From CAYMJO01 sp964391305 (GTDB lineage: Bacteria > Patescibacteriota > CALEFQ01), in assembly GCA_964391305.1 (NCBI GenBank), contig CAYMJO010000037.1:1-9269 (forward strand): a stretch of 9,269 bases of DNA. Reading direction: 5' to 3'. Numbering within the stretch: position 1 is the stretch's first letter; each line of letters begins with the position of its first letter. Under the pieces are notes generated by a model. That model was not told where the DNA came from. It ran no database searches and was given only the letters and a program-made list of their open reading frames with translations. The position numbers and the translations under genes are program-made. Below are positions 6,629-9,269 of the stretch, one piece after another.

Positions 6629-7207
6629 TTACTCCAAATCAAACAAACTCAAATCCGCAGCCACGTAGAGATAGCCTACTTTGCCATCGGCATTAACTTG
6701 ATAAGCCATGACACGCCCGTTTGACGCGATGCCTATGATATCATCCTCGAAACCTTTCCCTATGTTGACCTTGAGCTTCTTGACCGCTTGCTGGTCTTGA
6801 GAGAAATTGAACGTATCAACATCGTAGGTATAGCCTTTGAAATTTTCCATCGCCTGTGCTTTGGGAATATCCCCGCAACACTCGCTAGCTTCGACAATGT
6901 AATTCACCGTATCGGCAAGCATGTTCTCCGCCTTTTTGTAATTTTTCGCATTCACCGCTTCTTCAAACGCCGTCAATCTCCCATCTTCGGTCGCCGTTGC
7001 CGTCGGAACCGGTGTTGCCGTTTCTATCGGCGTCGGAGTAACCGTTGCCGTCGGAGTTAGAACAGAAGTCACAGTCTCCGCCGGTGTCGGAGTCACCTCC
7101 GACTTTTTGCCTATCCACGTATCGCATCCAGCGCCAGCCGCGAGAAGTAAAACGCCGGCAACAAGAAGAGACATGAGAACCAAAAATTTTCCTTTGTATT
7201 GTTTCAT
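6629..7207 (-). CDS. Lipoprotein with a Thr/Pro-rich linker and an NTF2-like domain
   Basis: The 192-residue product has a signal peptide (MKQYKGKFLVLMSLLVAGVL) ending at C28 in LLAAGAGC, and a Thr/Pro/Val/Ala linker over about residues 38-72. The globular domain starts near residue 78 as LTAFEEAVNAKNYKKAENML, an opening helix in the style of NTF2-like proteins. It continues with VNYIVEASECCGDIPKAQAM, where the strand, the double cysteine C110-C111 and the following helix match a pattern I recall in Patescibacteria NTF2-like lipoproteins. It ends in strands VKKLKVNIG, RVMAYQVN and KVGYLYVAADL. The product is expected on the outer face of the membrane with unknown ligand or partner. It has its own promoter at 7248-7276 and the terminator at 6570-6597, so it should be transcribed alone. 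Confidence 0.83.
   Translation of the reverse strand: MKQYKGKFLVLMSLLVAGVLLLAAGAGCDTWIGKKSEVTPTPAETVTSVLTPTATVTPTPIETATPVPTATATEDGRLTAFEEAVNAKNYKKAENMLADTVNYIVEASECCGDIPKAQAMENFKGYTYDVDTFNFSQDQQAVKKLKVNIGKGFEDDIIGIASNGRVMAYQVNADGKVGYLYVAADLSLFDLE
6992..7096 (-). repeat. Low-complexity Thr/Pro linker region with a 14-bp direct repeat
   Basis: This stretch codes residues 38-72 of the lipoprotein at 6629-7207. CCGTTGCCGTCGGA (plus-strand sense) occurs at 6994-7007 and again at 7042-7055. It is less regular than the linker tract at 6198-6296. Confidence 0.6.
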
Positions 7208-7247
7208 TTTTTTATGAATAAATTTTTAAAAATCCAAACTGGCATAT

Positions 7248-7276
7248 TTTATATTCGACCTCCATCTCATGGTAAA
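7248..7276 (-). promoter_or_regulatory. Promoter for the first lipoprotein gene
   Basis: The minus strand has TTTACC (4 of 6 to TTGACA), a 17-bp spacer and TATAAA (5 of 6 to TATAAT). The predicted start near 7241 gives a leader of about 34 nt. The -35 element lies immediately after the stop codon of the peptidase gene at 7278. Confidence 0.65.
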
Positions 7277-7277
7277 C

Positions 7278-9269
7278 TTATAATTTATCAACCACGGTAA
7301 TGCCAACGCCGTTTCTCTTTCTTGAGCTGAAGGCGAAGAAACGCGGCCATGGACGTATTCTGCCGGATGGTTCAAAAGACACGACCTGCGACCCGTTTTT
7401 ACCAACTGGGGCAGTTAAAATCTCATCAACACCATCGCCATCAATATCACCCGCCGTGTTTACGAAATTTCCATGAACGCTCCTATTGTAAGCCCACCAG
7501 AAATTTTTGCGCCGGCCATGCTTGTCAAAAACATTGACCTGCGCGCTTCCCCCGTTGGCCGTCGTATATATACGTTCCCCTATGCCGGAAGCCATAAGCC
7601 CATCCCTGACACCTCCGCCATAAGCGGCAATGATCTTCTTTGGAGTTCCGCCAACGGTGTAGATATATACATAAGGAGAAGATGGACCTTGATAAGGACT
7701 AACCAAAATCTCATCGGCGCCGCTATCATATTGGAAAGTTCCAAGATTACAGCCTACATTTCCGTATGGTGCTTTGAACTGACCGATCATTTTCCAATTG
7801 TTTATACCCCTCGCATTTTTATACACGCGCACGACCGGCGCATTGCCGCCAGTAAGACAGGTTGCAATATCATCATCGAAATCATCATTATCGAAATCGC
7901 CTACCGTCACGCTGATTCCGCTGTTGTTTTTCTTATCAAAAACAAACATCTGACCCTTTAAAACCCTATTGCCTCTTTCGTCAATCTTGAAAATCCTAAT
8001 CATTGGACCTCCACCGGCACGAGCATAGATTGCCACTTGGTTTTTGATGCCTTTGCTTTCCCCATCAATAGCTACAACACCAGCGCCTCCACGATAACTC
8101 GATGGAAACAAACCTCTCATTAATGGTCCTCTAGCGTTTCCCTTCCTGTCATAGATTTGCAGTTTGGTGTCTTCTCCAGATCCAGTAACGGCAATAATTT
8201 TAGGATCGGCTTTTACTATAGTGAACGACCATGAAGCCGAACCGGAATTGCCATGCAGGTCAGAGGCGCTTGCCGAAATTTCAACTTTTTTTCCGTAAGC
8301 AAAACTATTATCAGGATCAATATTAATACTATAACCATTGTCGATGGCAGATATAGAGCCGCTGTACCCCGATTTGAAAGATCCCCGAGAAATAGCATCT
8401 TTGCCGTTTACAGTAACTTTGATGCTTCCCTTGTTTATACCAGAACCGTTATCCTTTACCTTGAAATTGATATCTGTTTTTTTTGATATATTGGAAGAAT
8501 GGTTGCTTGGGTTTTGATCTGAAAAAGAAGGCAAATTACTATCAGCGCATTCCGGCGTAACTTCAGCATCACTGCTGCATGCTCCGCCCTGATCCATCTC
8601 CACGGACTGCAGAGCGTCTCTCACTTCCCCGCAATCGCTGCTGCCAGATCCGTACAGATCGCTGCACGCGGAATTGATTGCCGTGTAAGCGCCGTTGAAA
8701 TCTGTACTAGAAGTGAAATAGCTCGTGACTGCTCTATAATATATTCTTTCCTCCTTGTCACGCCCTATGGCATCAACCGTACATCCGTTGTGTGTTCCAC
8801 CCACCGCCATGAGATACGCCGCGTGGGACGGAACGGTACTGTTGATATGAACTCCTCCGCCATCGGAAGTCCCGCAATAAAACCCAGGACTGTAGAAGCT
8901 GTCGGGATAACCTTCGCCCGTTACACCATTAGTAATGCTATCGGGGTCTTTAATACTCCTTAGAGGACTATCCAGCCCAGCAACACTTATAGATGCTCCC
9001 ATAAGCCAATCATTGGTACTATTCCTGTAAAACTCGACTGCTTCGCCCGTAATATCCGCGTACCCTTCATTCAACGCCCCAGACTCGTATGAATAAGTAA
9101 GGCCGCCGGAAATGCCATATTCGACTACCGCATGACCGTACTCATGAGCGACAATATCTGTATGAACAAGTCCGTCGCAAAAATTTATTGAAAATCCATC
9201 GAAGAAAGCGTTGGGACAACCAGACCATACGGGATCGATATAATTGTAGCCACCGGTATTTGCCGCGGC
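7278..9269 (-). CDS. Thermolysin-like (M4) zinc metallopeptidase with Ig-like and FG-GAP-like domains, N-terminus missing
   Basis: The frame is open to the window edge, so 663 C-terminal residues are visible and the start, signal peptide and propeptide lie outside. An in-frame TTG at 9074 is internal: it falls inside the catalytic domain. Visible residues 42-46 are HEYGH, the HExxH zinc site (ligands H42 and H46, catalytic E43). GALNEGYADITG follows, with E68 as the third ligand. DGGGVHINSTVPSHAAY matches the thermolysin block carrying the active-site histidine (H141 here). The M4 fold ends near residue 223. After a Ser/Cys-rich linker, residues about 250-352 form a bacterial Ig-like domain (DGSG-type loop, SASASDLHGNSG). 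Residues about 355-663 are FG-GAP/propeller-like repeats with calcium-type loops DFDNDDFDDD and DIDGDGVDE. It should be a secreted, surface-acting protease. No terminator follows. Confidence 0.9.
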   Translation of the reverse strand, partial: AAANTGGYNYIDPVWSGCPNAFFDGFSINFCDGLVHTDIVAHEYGHAVVEYGISGGLTYSYESGALNEGYADITGEAVEFYRNSTNDWLMGASISVAGLDSPLRSIKDPDSITNGVTGEGYPDSFYSPGFYCGTSDGGGVHINSTVPSHAAYLMAVGGTHNGCTVDAIGRDKEERIYYRAVTSYFTSSTDFNGAYTAINSACSDLYGSGSSDCGEVRDALQSVEMDQGGACSSDAEVTPECADSNLPSFSDQNPSNHSSNISKKTDINFKVKDNGSGINKGSIKVTVNGKDAISRGSFKSGYSGSISAIDNGYSINIDPDNSFAYGKKVEISASASDLHGNSGSASWSFTIVKADPKIIAVTGSGEDTKLQIYDRKGNARGPLMRGLFPSSYRGGAGVVAIDGESKGIKNQVAIYARAGGGPMIRIFKIDERGNRVLKGQMFVFDKKNNSGISVTVGDFDNDDFDDDIATCLTGGNAPVVRVYKNARGINNWKMIGQFKAPYGNVGCNLGTFQYDSGADEILVSPYQGPSSPYVYIYTVGGTPKKIIAAYGGGVRDGLMASGIGERIYTTANGGSAQVNVFDKHGRRKNFWWAYNRSVHGNFVNTAGDIDGDGVDEILTAPVGKNGSQVVSFEPSGRIRPWPRFFAFSSRKRNGVGITVVDKL

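Noticed and set aside
7473..7961. A 162-codon open frame on the plus strand
   Set aside because: It is antisense to the propeller-like region of the metallopeptidase and shows no recognisable motif.
9072..9074. TTG as start codon of the metallopeptidase
   Set aside because: The frame continues upstream to the window edge and contains the HEYGH zinc motif, so this TTG encodes the Leu of GALNEGYAD inside the catalytic domain.
1..9269. Reassigned TGA codon (as in Gracilibacteria or SR1)
   Set aside because: TGA ends the genes at 2254 and 5862 at plausible positions, and no in-frame TGA interrupts a domain.

Overview
All recognisable genes in this window lie on the minus strand, so transcription runs from high to low coordinates. 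Nearly every product is predicted to be secreted, lipid-anchored or membrane-embedded. The stop codons seen are TAA, TAG and TGA, so the standard bacterial code (table 11) applies and TGA is not reassigned. The start regions lack Shine-Dalgarno sequences at normal spacing, and leaders are short and AT-rich. Together with Thr/Pro-linker lipoproteins, an FG-GAP-like C-terminal propeller on a peptidase and a characteristic GGYP...TVHPTIPW tail on a glycosidase, this suggests an uncultivated Patescibacteria (CPR)-type bacterium. That assignment is an inference from style and recalled family resemblance, not a phylogenetic result.

Layout in the direction of transcription. (1) 9269-7278: the C-terminal 663 residues of a thermolysin-like (M4) zinc metallopeptidase fused to an Ig-like domain and FG-GAP-like repeats, cut by the window edge. 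(2) 7207-6629: a lipoprotein with a Thr/Pro linker and an NTF2-like domain, with its own promoter and a clear intrinsic terminator (6570-6597). (3) 6407-5862: a second lipoprotein with almost the same signal peptide but a different globular domain, behind a strong extended -10 promoter. (4) 5782-4283: a B12-binding-type radical SAM enzyme, the only clearly cytoplasmic product. (5) 4224-3634: a third, unrelated lipoprotein. (6) 3525-2254: a large uncharacterised membrane protein with an extracytoplasmic domain. (7) 2133-877: a secreted clan GH-A glycoside hydrolase, followed after 22 bp by (8) 854-129, a CcdA-type thiol-disulfide transporter, then (9) 89-1, the start of a further ORF cut by the window edge.

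How the parts relate: most genes look singly transcribed, four of them behind good -10 elements (three with extended TGn motifs) lying 20-35 nt from the start codon. Only the glycosidase, ccdA and the edge ORF look like a possible operon. The common theme is the cell envelope: a protease and a glycosidase outside the cell, surface lipoproteins, and a CcdA transporter that could supply reducing power for the cysteine pairs seen in several of the secreted products. No RNA gene, CRISPR array, insertion sequence or tRNA was found. No gene-free stretch exceeds 300 bp; the longest is 6408-6628 (221 bp) and holds a terminator and a promoter.
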